Under the pieces are notes generated by a model, which made no database searches, was not told where the DNA came from, and saw only the letters and a program-made list of their open reading frames with translations. Shown piece after piece: positions 24,806 to 33,965 of a stretch of DNA of 64,000 nt. Positions within the stretch are counted from its first letter, which is position 1. Each line of letters opens with the position of its first letter. Origin of the DNA: Planctomycetota bacterium (GTDB taxonomy: Bacteria > Planctomycetota > UBA8742 > UBA2392); the NCBI GenBank assembly GCA_016722065.1, contig JADKGX010000001.1:434001-498000 (forward strand), written 5' to 3'. The translations under genes and the position numbers were made by a program.

Positions 24806-26146
24806 ATGACCTACGCCAACGTTCCTGACATCAAGATGCCCCTGCCCGGCCCCAAAGCAAAGGCCGTGATTGCCCTGGACAACGAATACGTTTCTCCCAG
24901 CTACACACGCGGCTACCCCATGGTGATCGTGCGCGGGCGCGGCATGGCGGCAGAAGACTGCGACGGCAACGTGTTTCTGGACATGACGGCAGGCATTGCC
25001 GTCAACTGCGCCGGCCACAGCCACCCGCGGATTGTCGAAGCCATCAAGAAGGCCGCCGAAAACTTCCAGCACATGTCGGGCACGGATTTTTACTACCCCG
25101 TGCAATCGCAACTGGCAGAGGCCATCAGCAAGCACACCCCGGGCAACGTGGCGCGCCGCGTGTTCTTTTGCAACAGCGGAACCGAAGCCAACGAAGGCGC
25201 CCTGAAGCTGGCCCGTTGGTACACCAAGCGTTCCTGGGCGCTCAGTTTTCGCGGCAGCTTTCATGGCCGCACCTATGGCAGCTTGAGCCTGGGCTGCAGC
25301 AAGGCCATTCACCGCAACCACTTTGCACCCCTGCCCGCTGCTGTAGTGCACGGGAATTACCCTTACCCCTACCGCGCAGCACCGCACCTGACCACGCCCG
25401 AAATGGCGGGCCAGGAGGCACTGGATTACCTGGAGAACGTTGTCTTCAAGCGCGAAGTACAGCCCGAAGAAGTGGCCTGCATATTTGTGGAGCCCATCCA
25501 GGGCGAAGGCGGCTATGTGGTTCCGCCGGATAACTGGCTGCCCGGCCTGCGCAAGCTGTGCGACAAGCACGGCATTCTGCTGGTGTTTGACGAAGTCCAA
25601 AGCGGCATGGGCCGCACCGGCAAAGTGTTTGCCCACGAACATTGGGGCGTCACGGCCGATATCATCACGATGGCCAAGGGCATTGCAGCCGGCCTGCCGC
25701 TGGGTGCCGTTGTGGCCAAAAAAGAAATCATGTCCTGGCCCCCGGGCAGCCACGCCAGCACCTTTGGCGGCAACCCGCTGGCCTGCCACGCCGGTGTGGA
25801 GACCTTCAAGCTGCTGGATGAAGGGCTGGTGCAAAACGCCGCCGAGGTTGGCCAGCACCTCAAGGCCCGCTTGGCGGCCCTGACGTCCGATCACATCGGC
25901 GAAGTGCGCGGCAAGGGTCTGATGATTGGTGTCGAGATTGTCAAATCACGCGCGTCGAAAGAAAAAGCGCCCGCCCTGCGCAACGAAATCGAACAGACGG
26001 CGTTCTTGCGCGGCATGCTGCTTTTGGGTTGCGGCGAAAACACCATTCGATTCTGCCCCAGCCTGATCATCACCAAAGCCGAAGCCGACAAGGCCGTAGA
26101 ACTGTTCGACCTGGCCCTGACCGACGCCGCCAAGAAAGTGAAGTAG
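24806..26146 (+). CDS. Class III PLP aminotransferase (GABA/acetylornithine aminotransferase family)
   Basis: 446 aa. Class III aminotransferase. Visible are DMTAGIAVNCAGHSHPRIVEA, FFCNSGTEANEGALKLAR (PLP phosphate), FRGSFHGRTYGSL, VFDEVQSGMGRTG and the PLP lysine K291 in MAKGIAAGLPLG. The exact amino donor (GABA, ornithine, acetylornithine or another omega-amino acid) cannot be read from the sequence. The 446-aa length fits the family. GGAG seven nt before the ATG supports the start. hutI follows after 330 bp, but the two are probably separate units, as a promoter and a weak terminator lie between. Confidence 0.93.
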   Translation: MTYANVPDIKMPLPGPKAKAVIALDNEYVSPSYTRGYPMVIVRGRGMAAEDCDGNVFLDMTAGIAVNCAGHSHPRIVEAIKKAAENFQHMSGTDFYYPVQSQLAEAISKHTPGNVARRVFFCNSGTEANEGALKLARWYTKRSWALSFRGSFHGRTYGSLSLGCSKAIHRNHFAPLPAAVVHGNYPYPYRAAPHLTTPEMAGQEALDYLENVVFKREVQPEEVACIFVEPIQGEGGYVVPPDNWLPGLRKLCDKHGILLVFDEVQSGMGRTGKVFAHEHWGVTADIITMAKGIAAGLPLGAVVAKKEIMSWPPGSHASTFGGNPLACHAGVETFKLLDEGLVQNAAEVGQHLKARLAALTSDHIGEVRGKGLMIGVEIVKSRASKEKAPALRNEIEQTAFLRGMLLLGCGENTIRFCPSLIITKAEADKAVELFDLALTDAAKKVK

Positions 26147-26476
26147 GCAACGACAGGCCGGAATCGGCAGTCGAGAGTGGATCTGTTGAAAGGCTGCAAT
26201 CCGGAGCCTTGAGGCCCGGCGCATAAGCGCGCGGAAAGTCAGACGGATGAAATCCGAGCCCCCGCAGGGGACGAGATACGACCAAGCATGCCGCCCCCTT
26301 TTGGGGGTTTGAATGCATCGCGGGGGCTTCGTCAGAGCCAGTCAGGAGTCGGCAGGAACACCCTCCCGTGGGCGCGCTCGATCGAGTGTGAACTTGCGGC
26401 CGCAAGCTTTGCGTTTTTGCAGTTCTATGCGCCATTGCGTATCCTTGACGCCTTGGCGTCTCGCAGTTGCCGATTC
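26147..26476. other. 330-bp gap with nested GC-rich inverted repeats
   Basis: It contains ccccc-tttt-ggggg followed by TTT at 26294-26310, possibly a weak terminator of the aminotransferase gene. This is enclosed by a gcccccgc/gcgggggc pair (about 26259-26266 and 26319-26326). The hutI promoter candidate is at 26417-26445. No coding frame with a ribosome binding site is seen. Confidence 0.45.
26417..26445 (+). promoter_or_regulatory. Putative hutI promoter
   Basis: TTGCAG (26417-26422) and TATCCT (26440-26445) are spaced 17 bp; the -10 ends 31 nt before the hutI ATG. Confidence 0.5.
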
Positions 26477-27739
26477 ATGACCACCACCGTAATCGAAAAC
26501 CTCAATCGTATCGTCACCTGCGCCCCGCCCGGCGTTACGGGCCCGCTGCTGCGCGACAACATGGCCCAACTGGCGACCCTGCAAGGCAACCTGGCCGTTG
26601 CCGTGCGCAAGGGCCGTGTTCTGTTTGTCGGCCCGCGCGACAGGTTGCCTGGTCTGGACGGCCGCGTGGAACGGCTCGATGGCCGCGGGCTGGTCCTGAC
26701 TCCGGCGTTGATTGACTGCCACACCCACCCCGCCTTTGTGGCTTCGCGCGCCGACGAGTTCGAACAGCGGCTGGCCGGGGCAACCTACGAACAGATCGCG
26801 GCCCGCGGCGGCGGCATTGTTTCCAGCATGAAGGCCGTGCGCGAGTCCAGCGACGCCGCGCTGAACGCCGCCACCCGGCGCAACCTGGGCCGCCTGCGCG
26901 ACCACGGCGTGGCAGTGGCCGAGGGCAAATCGGGTTACGGCCTGTGTTTGGAGCACGAACTGCGGCAACTGCACGCGATCCGCGACGCGGGCGACTCGCT
27001 GGACATGCACACGATGCGCACCTGCCTTGCCGCGCATTCGTTTCCGCCCGAGTATCGCGGCAGCGACGCCAAGCGCGCAGCCTACGTGGCCGAAGTCTGC
27101 AACCACATTCTGCCCGCGGCCGCCAAAGGCGGGCTGGCACAACGCGCCGACGTGTTCTGCGAGCAGGGAGTGTTCACAGTGGCGGAGTCCGTAACGGTTG
27201 CGCAGGCCGCGCGCAAGCACGGCCTGGGCCTGACCGTACATGCCGAGCAACTGGGTCTTTTTGGCGGCGCCAAGGTCGCGGCCGAGTGCGGGGCAGACAG
27301 CGCCGACCACCTGGAGTTCGCCGACGCAGCAACCCTGGCTGCCATGGCCACTGCCGGCACGGCCGCTGTGCTGTTGCCAGGCAGCACCTATCACCTGCGC
27401 ATGGACCAATGGGCCAACGGTCGTGCAATGATCGATGCCGGGCTGTGCGTGGCCCTGGCGACGGATTTCAACCCAGGCAGTTCGCCGATTCCCAACCCTT
27501 GCTTCATCATGAACCTGGCTGTCTTGCGCTGCGGGCTTACCCCTGCACAGGCCCTGGCAGCGTTCACGCGTAACGCAGCCCACGCCCTGCGGCTGGATAC
27601 GGCACAATGGGGGTTGATTGCCCCGGGTTCTCGCGCTGCTTTTGCACTATGGGATGTCGATCACGAACGCGAACTTGCGTACTATGCAGGGGCTAATCTG
27701 TGTGCCGAGGTAATCACGTGCGAAGGCTGGCGTTCCTGA
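26477..27739 (+). CDS. hutI: Imidazolonepropionase
   Basis: 420 aa. Third step of histidine degradation: hydrolysis of imidazolonepropionate to formiminoglutamate in the cytoplasm. The amidohydrolase metal motif is IDCHTHPAF, followed by HTMRTCLAAHSFPPEY, the HAEQLGLFGG metal/substrate segment and ATDFNPGSSP. Length matches the family. hutH and hutU are not adjacent. The ATG at 26477 lies 31 nt after a TTGCAG/TATCCT promoter. Its 3' end overlaps the next gene by 22 nt, so the two are probably translationally coupled. Confidence 0.95.
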   Translation: MTTTVIENLNRIVTCAPPGVTGPLLRDNMAQLATLQGNLAVAVRKGRVLFVGPRDRLPGLDGRVERLDGRGLVLTPALIDCHTHPAFVASRADEFEQRLAGATYEQIAARGGGIVSSMKAVRESSDAALNAATRRNLGRLRDHGVAVAEGKSGYGLCLEHELRQLHAIRDAGDSLDMHTMRTCLAAHSFPPEYRGSDAKRAAYVAEVCNHILPAAAKGGLAQRADVFCEQGVFTVAESVTVAQAARKHGLGLTVHAEQLGLFGGAKVAAECGADSADHLEFADAATLAAMATAGTAAVLLPGSTYHLRMDQWANGRAMIDAGLCVALATDFNPGSSPIPNPCFIMNLAVLRCGLTPAQALAAFTRNAAHALRLDTAQWGLIAPGSRAAFALWDVDHERELAYYAGANLCAEVITCEGWRS

Positions 27740-29853
27740 TTCTGCTGCTGCTGTGCGCCGCGCCACTGTGCGCCGACGCCACAGAAGACCAGGTGAGCGA
27801 CCTGATAGCGCGCCTGGGCAGCGAGCAATGGGAACTGCGCGAACGCGCCCAGCGGGAACTTGTGGGGCTGGGCGAACCCGCCCGCAAGCAGCTTGTCGAA
27901 GCCCTGGAACACAAGGACCTAGAGATTCGCACCCGGGCCAGTGGCGCCTTGATTGCCATCGGCGAATCCTTCAGCCATGCCGTGGAGTGCGCGGGATCCA
28001 AGTCCGATGGCCTGCGCGACCACGGGCTGGCCGCCCTGGCCAACCTGTTTCGTATTGACGACCCACAGAACCTGCGTGCCCTTTCACCGGCCGAAATGCA
28101 GGGGCGTTACAGCACCAACGCCGATATCCGCATGACCCAGCCGCCGGCGCTTGCGATTGCGCGCATGGAATCGATCACTGGAATCCGGCTGTTTGTCGCT
28201 CCTTCGGCGTCAGAGGCCTGGGCGCGGGTGCTGGCGCTGCCCAGCATCGACATCCGGCTCAATGGCGACCCGCGCCAGGCCCTGTACGTCAAGGCCGCCA
28301 TGGACAACGCCGTGCGGCTTGCAGCGGGGCAGGACGCTTCGGGGGCCGCAGTGACGTTTACGCCCATGCGCATTGGCCGGGCGACGTTTCTGTATGTTCA
28401 AAAGACCGGCGAAAACCAAAGTGGCGAAGCCGGCCGCCGCGTAGGAGAACAGTTGATCGCGGCCCTTCTGGGCGAAGGCCCGCCGGCCGTGCGCGCAGCG
28501 GCCCTGCTGGCGGAAGGCGCGTCCACGGACTTTACGGCGGCAGACCGCATTCGGGCCGAGTTTCTGAAAGACCCCTCGGCGCTGCGGCTGATGTGGCTGA
28601 CACTGGCCTTGGGCAGCGACGAGCAAGTCAGTGAAGCTGTGCGCAAGATCGACCCTGCGCCGGTAACCGCGCTGCTGGATTGCACGGACTGGGCAGCCTT
28701 GACCCTGGCAGCAAAGTTTCTGGATTGCCTGCCCCTGCCGGCAAAGGGCGCTTTGCTGGCGCCACTGATCCTGGAAAACAAGCACACCTTGGCCGTGACC
28801 GTCGCACTGTGGGCAGCGCGCGGCTGTGACCTGCCCCCGGCATCGCGCAACCGTGCGGCATTGCTGCTGGCCAGCCGCGAAGACGCCCTGGCCGCATCGG
28901 CGGTGCGCTGGTTTGCCGGCGCAGGCGCCTTGACCGACTCCGAACTGGAAGCGGTATGGAAGGCCGCCGAAAACCAGACCTCCGAATCCGCGTTCTTTGT
29001 TGCAACACTGGAGTTGATCGGACGGCCTGATGTCAGCGAAAAGCTGGTCGATCGCGCCCGGGCTGCACTTTCCGGTGTGCAGGAAACCCAGCAAGCACTG
29101 GCAGCCGCGGTGTTGACGGGCCGCGCGAGCTCCGCCGATCTTTCCATTGCCTTGGACAAACTCACACGCAAGAACAACCCCAACCTGACCCAGCGTCTTG
29201 CAGGCATGTTTGTCGGCTGCACGCAGCTTGACGACGAAGCCAAGGCCAAGCTGGTAAAGGGCCTGGTACACACCGACGCAGCCGTGCGACGCGAGTTTCT
29301 GGGTGCCTTGCGACTGTGCGGGCCAGACATCAAGGCCGCCGTGGTGACCCTGTGGGCCGAAGCGGTCGACAAGGCCTTTGAAGGCAAGGAAGAAGCCAAA
29401 GTGGCCCGGCAATTCGTTCCTTCGCGCGTGAGCCTGTGGGCCTTTCAATCCATGGGTGGAGATGCGCCGGCGCTGGAAAGGCTGATGGAATACATCACGG
29501 GTGCCGACGCCGAAAAAGCCCGCCTGGCCGGGGGCGCGCTGCCCGATGCCATGGCTGAAGACATTCTATTGAAGGAACTCGACGCGCTGCGCGCCCGCCA
29601 GGGCGCTGTGCACGCCATGATGGTGTCCGCCGAATGCTACCTGGAGTTTGCGCGCCGGGCGGTGACAGGCGCTGACCGCGCGGCCTTTCGCAAGTATTTC
29701 GGGCTGGCGATCACGCTGCAGTACCAGAACAACTACACGGTCCGCAACGAACTGCAGCAGTTGCAGATGCGGCTAAACCGGTTGCCAGACAGCAATGCAA
29801 AACAGGAATCCCTGCCCAGTGGCCCGGTGCTGAACAAGTTGGATATCGAATAG
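27718..29853 (+). CDS. Exported HEAT-repeat protein of unknown function
   Basis: 711 aa. The GTG start at 27718 is supported by GAGGT six nt upstream and by a signal peptide directly after it (RRLAFLILLLLCAAPLCADA). Residues about 25-85 are a HEAT-like repeat pair (LGSEQWELRERAQRELVGLG, LEHKDLEIRTRASGALIAIG). The rest is mostly helical-repeat sequence with no named domain. It begins inside the hutI coding region, but there is no evident link to histidine breakdown. The protein is probably periplasmic. Confidence 0.8.
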   Translation: MRRLAFLILLLLCAAPLCADATEDQVSDLIARLGSEQWELRERAQRELVGLGEPARKQLVEALEHKDLEIRTRASGALIAIGESFSHAVECAGSKSDGLRDHGLAALANLFRIDDPQNLRALSPAEMQGRYSTNADIRMTQPPALAIARMESITGIRLFVAPSASEAWARVLALPSIDIRLNGDPRQALYVKAAMDNAVRLAAGQDASGAAVTFTPMRIGRATFLYVQKTGENQSGEAGRRVGEQLIAALLGEGPPAVRAAALLAEGASTDFTAADRIRAEFLKDPSALRLMWLTLALGSDEQVSEAVRKIDPAPVTALLDCTDWAALTLAAKFLDCLPLPAKGALLAPLILENKHTLAVTVALWAARGCDLPPASRNRAALLLASREDALAASAVRWFAGAGALTDSELEAVWKAAENQTSESAFFVATLELIGRPDVSEKLVDRARAALSGVQETQQALAAAVLTGRASSADLSIALDKLTRKNNPNLTQRLAGMFVGCTQLDDEAKAKLVKGLVHTDAAVRREFLGALRLCGPDIKAAVVTLWAEAVDKAFEGKEEAKVARQFVPSRVSLWAFQSMGGDAPALERLMEYITGADAEKARLAGGALPDAMAEDILLKELDALRARQGAVHAMMVSAECYLEFARRAVTGADRAAFRKYFGLAITLQYQNNYTVRNELQQLQMRLNRLPDSNAKQESLPSGPVLNKLDIE

Positions 29854-29854
29854 C

Positions 29855-30262
29855 TCAGGCCGGACGACTGTCGCCTGCGCTCCAGGGTGCACCCTTGAAC
29901 TCCACGACTACGCCGTCGCGAACCGGCGCAGTTACGACCGGATCGGCGTTGGGCACCATGCGCTCGTGCAGTTCTCCGCCGGCATAGGGGTGCAGTGCTG
30001 ACATGCCGACCATCAAGGTAATGGCAGCCGCCAGGGAAACACGGGCGCGACGCTCGCCGGCCAGAAGCCAGCGCGCAGCCCAGACCCAGGAACAGGCAAT
30101 CAGCAGCGTCCAGACGGCCAGTTCGGCCTCCGGGTAGCTGACCAAGGGGCGCCGCCCCAGCAGATAGTAGGCAACCAGGTCCAACGCCAGCACGCCCAGA
30201 CACAGCACAAAGCTGGCAGGAGCCAGCAGGTCCGCGCGCGCGATCAGTTTCTTCAGCATCAT
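29855..30262 (-). CDS. Small membrane protein with three predicted helices
   Basis: 135 aa, starting MMLKKLIARADLLAPASFVL. The ATG at 30262 has GGAG seven nt upstream; the longer frame is GC-rich, non-protein-like leader. Membrane segments lie at about 15-40, 52-72 and 80-100, followed by a soluble C-terminus of about 35 residues. No family is recognised. It converges with the HEAT protein gene, the stops being 1 nt apart, and lies 221 nt downstream of the lipoprotein gene at 30484. Confidence 0.65.
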   Translation of the reverse strand: MMLKKLIARADLLAPASFVLCLGVLALDLVAYYLLGRRPLVSYPEAELAVWTLLIACSWVWAARWLLAGERRARVSLAAAITLMVGMSALHPYAGGELHERMVPNADPVVTAPVRDGVVVEFKGAPWSAGDSRPA

Positions 30263-30483
30263 GGCAATCTCCGGCGGCAGATGCCGCTGAAGCCTGATCG
30301 ACCTTCCAGGCCAGCAAGCTGAAGCCAAAGCCGGGCGCGGGCGCGGGCGATCGACACCTGCAGCCTGTCGGCAACAAGCAAGGCCCCCATCCCCGCCCGC
30401 GGGACGGGGACGACGCTTACAACGATAGACAAAGGCGAGTGAGCCGATGCTCAACAAGGGCGCCGCCGCCCCACTGCTCGACT

Positions 30484-31245
30484 TCAGTCAAAGAAGCCCA
30501 AGTCCAGCAAAGCCTCGCGCTCGAACCTTGCGCGCGCGGGGTTCCACAGAAACACCTTGCGCACTTTGGTCTCAAGGCCATCCCAGCCTAGATAAAGCAC
30601 CGTCCAGCCGTCCTTCTCGTCTTCAAGCAGAACCTTGCTGCCGGTCAGAACGACGTCGGTATACCCGTCTTTGTCGAAGTCGTAGTACCTGGCTGGCAAC
30701 AACGTTCCCTCCAGCAGGATGCAGTCGCAATTGTTCACATCTACCGCTCGGGTCTCTACCAACAACTCAATCCGCCCATCGTGGACATGCATCAGGTAAT
30801 AGTGGCCGTTGCCCATGTGGGTCATGCCATAGGCTTCGACAATCACGCCTTGCCACGCGGGATGGCAGAACCCGCGAATCTTGTGCATGCACTGTTCATT
30901 CTGAATGTTGTCGTCATCCCACAGTAGATCGACGATGCGGCCTTCAAGGGTTCGAAAGCTGCACCAGGTACCCCACCAACCTGCTTCAAAATCGACCGTA
31001 GCCACGAAATGATCGGGGAGTCCCTCGACAGCGACGACATTCGTTGTGATGGCCGACCACTGCTCATGGCCATCCGAGTAGAACTTGAGCATCGTCGCCT
31101 CCGTAAGCTGGCTCTGGATGCTGCCGGGTTTTGGTTCGGTCAAAAGCGGGGGCGGACTGGCTGATGGTTTCTGCGCAGCACGCCGGTTCGCCTGCGGGGC
31201 GCATGCGGCCAGCACTGCCAGCATCACTACGGCTAGAGTGCGCAT
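30484..31245 (-). CDS. Putative lipoprotein with an FG-GAP/EF-hand-like calcium motif
   Basis: 253 aa. A short lipoprotein signal (MRTLAVVMLAVLAAC, acceptor Cys15) is followed by a soluble domain rich in Trp and Cys (at least six Cys in the mature part). Near residues 190-205 the sequence YYDFDKDGYTDVVLTG has the DxDxDG pattern of FG-GAP/VCBS or EF-hand calcium loops. Function is unknown. Its base composition seems slightly less GC-rich than its neighbours by eye; this is not measured. Confidence 0.75.
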   Translation of the reverse strand: MRTLAVVMLAVLAACAPQANRRAAQKPSASPPPLLTEPKPGSIQSQLTEATMLKFYSDGHEQWSAITTNVVAVEGLPDHFVATVDFEAGWWGTWCSFRTLEGRIVDLLWDDDNIQNEQCMHKIRGFCHPAWQGVIVEAYGMTHMGNGHYYLMHVHDGRIELLVETRAVDVNNCDCILLEGTLLPARYYDFDKDGYTDVVLTGSKVLLEDEKDGWTVLYLGWDGLETKVRKVFLWNPARARFEREALLDLGFFD

Positions 31246-31314
31246 GGCTTACCAATCATTAGGGTTGCGCTGCAAGCCAGCTGGGCAGCCTGCCTCACTC
31301 CAAGGCCTCAAACC

Positions 31315-33792
31315 CTAGGCCGCAATCTGGGAGTCATAAATGTCGCTGCCGCCGGATGCCGGGCCCTTCACGTTGCCGCTTTGTTTGCGGGCTTCCCATT
31401 CCTCGAAGGTAATCAGGATCTCGCGTTCCTTGGCGCCGCGCGCGGGGCCCAAAATGCCTGCCCGTTCCATCTGAATAATGATGCGTGTGGCGCGGGTGTG
31501 CCCAAGGCCCATGGCGGTGCGCAGGAAACTGGCGCTGCCCCGGCCTGCGGCAAGAATCTGGTCCACCGCGTCAACAAAGTTCGGGTCCAGTTCGCCCACC
31601 GGGCCGCCGCCTTCGCCACCACCGCCGCTGCTGATCGCATCGGGGTCGATCACATATTGCGGCTTCAACTGGCCACGCAGCCCGTCCAGCAGCCGCTTCA
31701 TCTCGTCGTCGGCAATGAAGGCGCTTTGGGCGCGAAGGGCCTTGGCCTCGCCTGGCATCTGCATCAACAGGTCGCCTTTGCCCAGCAGGTCCTCGGCACC
31801 GGTCTGGTCCAGCACGATGCGGCTTTCCGTGCCCGTGGTAACGCGCAGGCAAACCCGCGCCGGAATGTTGCTTTTGATGATGCCGGTCAGCACGTCCGCA
31901 CGCGGAGACTGGGTAACCAGAATCAGGTGAATGCCGGCGGCGCGTGCCTTGGCTGCAATGCGCTGGAACAACTCGTCAATCTTGGTGTCGGCCGCCACGA
32001 TCATCAGGTCCGCAAGCTCGTCCACAATCGCCACAATGTAGGGCAGGTGATCGGGCGTCGCGTCGGCATCCTGGCCCGCTTCAGTCAGGCGGGCAACGCG
32101 ATCCTTCTTGCTGAGTTCGTGGTACTCGGTCAGTTTGCGCACACCGGCGTGCTTGAACAGCGTGTAGCGGGTTTCCATCTCCTTGACCAGCCATTCGAAA
32201 ACGCCCGCAGCCTTGCGGCTTTCGTCAATCACGGGCGCCAGCAGGTGCGGTACATCGCAATAGGGTGTGAACTCGACCTGCTTGGGGTCAACCATGATCA
32301 AACGCAGGTCGCGCGGCGTGCGGGCCATCAGCAGGCTGGCCAGAACCACGTTCTCGAAAACCGATTTGCCCTGGCCGGTGCTGCCACCGACCAGCAGGTG
32401 CGGCATGGCCGCCAGGTCGCGTACAACCGGAATGCCAAAGGCGTCTTTGCCAAAGGCCACGGGCAATTCCATGGTTTTGGAGGCCTTCTCAAACTCGGGG
32501 CTTTCCAGCAGTTCGCGAAACGTCACCATTTCGCGCGAGTGGTTGGGCACCTCTACGCCAATGGTCGACTTGCCGGCAGCTGTCACCATGCGCACGGTCT
32601 GCACACGCAGGTTCAAGGCCAGGTTGTCTTTCACGCGGGCGATCTTGCTGACCATGACGTCGGCCGGAATGCTGATTTCATATGTGGTAACGGTCGGGCC
32701 GCGAACGGCATCCACCACCTCCACTTCAATCTTGAAGGCCGCAAAGGTGCTGCGAATGATTTCTGCGGCGCGGGTCATTTCGGCTTTGCCGCCTTGCAGG
32801 TCTTTCTTCTTGGGCGTGTTCAGCAGGTCTGTCGTGGGCAGGCGATAGCTTTTCAAGGCTTCCTCCCAGTCCATGGTATCGACGGGTTCTGGTTCGGGCT
32901 GCTTGATGGCCGGGCGCCGCGTGCCTTGCTTGCGGGGTTCGGGGGCCGGGGCGGCTTGCGCATCAGCGTCGTCGGGAATCAGCGACGGGTCGGGGTCGAA
33001 TTCGATTACGTCTTCGTCGCCTTCCTCGGCTTCGTCACTTTCCTGGGCATCGGTCTCTACATCGTCGGCGACTTCGGCCACCGCGCCACGGCCAAACAGG
33101 CGCGCCAACCAGCCGCGACGGGCCGGGGCTGGTTCCTGCTCGTCGGCATCAGGCAGCAGCGGCTCTGGGATCTCGGGCGTCGACAGGGCGCCGCTTTCGC
33201 GGTCCTGCTGCTGCAAGGGGTGCAGCAAGTCGCGAATGATCGGGTAAAACAGAATGTCGGTCGCCAGCAGAAAGCTCAGCAGCGCCACAAACGCAAGCAC
33301 CAGGTACGTTCCAGTCAGGCCGAAGTTGGCGTCCAGCAGGCTGAAAATGCAGGCCCCCACCACGCCGCCGCGCGAAGGCATGACGCCGGATTCCGAATAG
33401 CTGCCGCCGAACAGCGCGGCAAACGTCGCCACCAGCAGCACGGTGCCAATCAGGCGCACGGGCCAATCGGCCGGTTTGCGGCGAAAGAAGATCAGCGTGG
33501 CGTAGACACCCAGCACAGCCACAAGCAGGTACAGCCCCACGCCAAGAAACGTGTAGCCGGTATGAACAATCAAGGCGCCAGCCCGACCGCCCAGGTTGCG
33601 GGGCGAATCGTTGACAGGCCACACCGCGCCCGCGACATCGGCTGCGTCAAACGAAACGATCGAGAGCAGCAGAAAGGCAAACACCAGCAGCAGGGAAAGT
33701 GCGGCGCATTCTTGCAGCAATTCACGCTTGAAAATGCGCGAAATGCCCCGCGAAATCATCGAATCGCCCGCTGAGATCGTCTTGCCCGCCAT
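31315..33792 (-). CDS. ftsK: DNA translocase FtsK/SpoIIIE
   Basis: 825 aa. A membrane-anchored hexameric translocase that moves chromosome DNA through the division site. It has four or five N-terminal membrane helices (about 20-190), an acidic linker (about 200-310), the motor domain with Walker A GGSTGQGKSV (Lys476) and Walker B LRLIMVDPKQVEF, and a C-terminal winged-helix gamma domain (GRGSASFLRTAMGLGHTRATRIIIQM). The gamma domain reads polar sequences that steer the motor. The ATG at 33792 is set by GGAG six nt upstream. A minus-strand methyltransferase gene lies upstream. Confidence 0.95.
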   Translation of the reverse strand: MAGKTISAGDSMISRGISRIFKRELLQECAALSLLLVFAFLLLSIVSFDAADVAGAVWPVNDSPRNLGGRAGALIVHTGYTFLGVGLYLLVAVLGVYATLIFFRRKPADWPVRLIGTVLLVATFAALFGGSYSESGVMPSRGGVVGACIFSLLDANFGLTGTYLVLAFVALLSFLLATDILFYPIIRDLLHPLQQQDRESGALSTPEIPEPLLPDADEQEPAPARRGWLARLFGRGAVAEVADDVETDAQESDEAEEGDEDVIEFDPDPSLIPDDADAQAAPAPEPRKQGTRRPAIKQPEPEPVDTMDWEEALKSYRLPTTDLLNTPKKKDLQGGKAEMTRAAEIIRSTFAAFKIEVEVVDAVRGPTVTTYEISIPADVMVSKIARVKDNLALNLRVQTVRMVTAAGKSTIGVEVPNHSREMVTFRELLESPEFEKASKTMELPVAFGKDAFGIPVVRDLAAMPHLLVGGSTGQGKSVFENVVLASLLMARTPRDLRLIMVDPKQVEFTPYCDVPHLLAPVIDESRKAAGVFEWLVKEMETRYTLFKHAGVRKLTEYHELSKKDRVARLTEAGQDADATPDHLPYIVAIVDELADLMIVAADTKIDELFQRIAAKARAAGIHLILVTQSPRADVLTGIIKSNIPARVCLRVTTGTESRIVLDQTGAEDLLGKGDLLMQMPGEAKALRAQSAFIADDEMKRLLDGLRGQLKPQYVIDPDAISSGGGGEGGGPVGELDPNFVDAVDQILAAGRGSASFLRTAMGLGHTRATRIIIQMERAGILGPARGAKEREILITFEEWEARKQSGNVKGPASGGSDIYDSQIAA

Positions 33793-33965
33793 GTGCGTCT
33801 CCGATTGCCGGCGCGTCCGCAAGTGCGGACGCCCTTTCCGTTGTCGGCTGAAATGGCAGGAAATCTTGAGATGGATTGGGCGGGCGGCTTCAGAGTTTGC
33901 GTGACGGGCAACTGCTTTGCCTTCGCCGTTGAGTTGCGGGACTTGGCTTGCAGGCGCGGAGGCAA

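Noticed and set aside
31381..33774. A 797-aa open frame on the plus strand opposite ftsK
   Set aside because: It mirrors ftsK completely, with no ribosome binding site and no recognisable domain.
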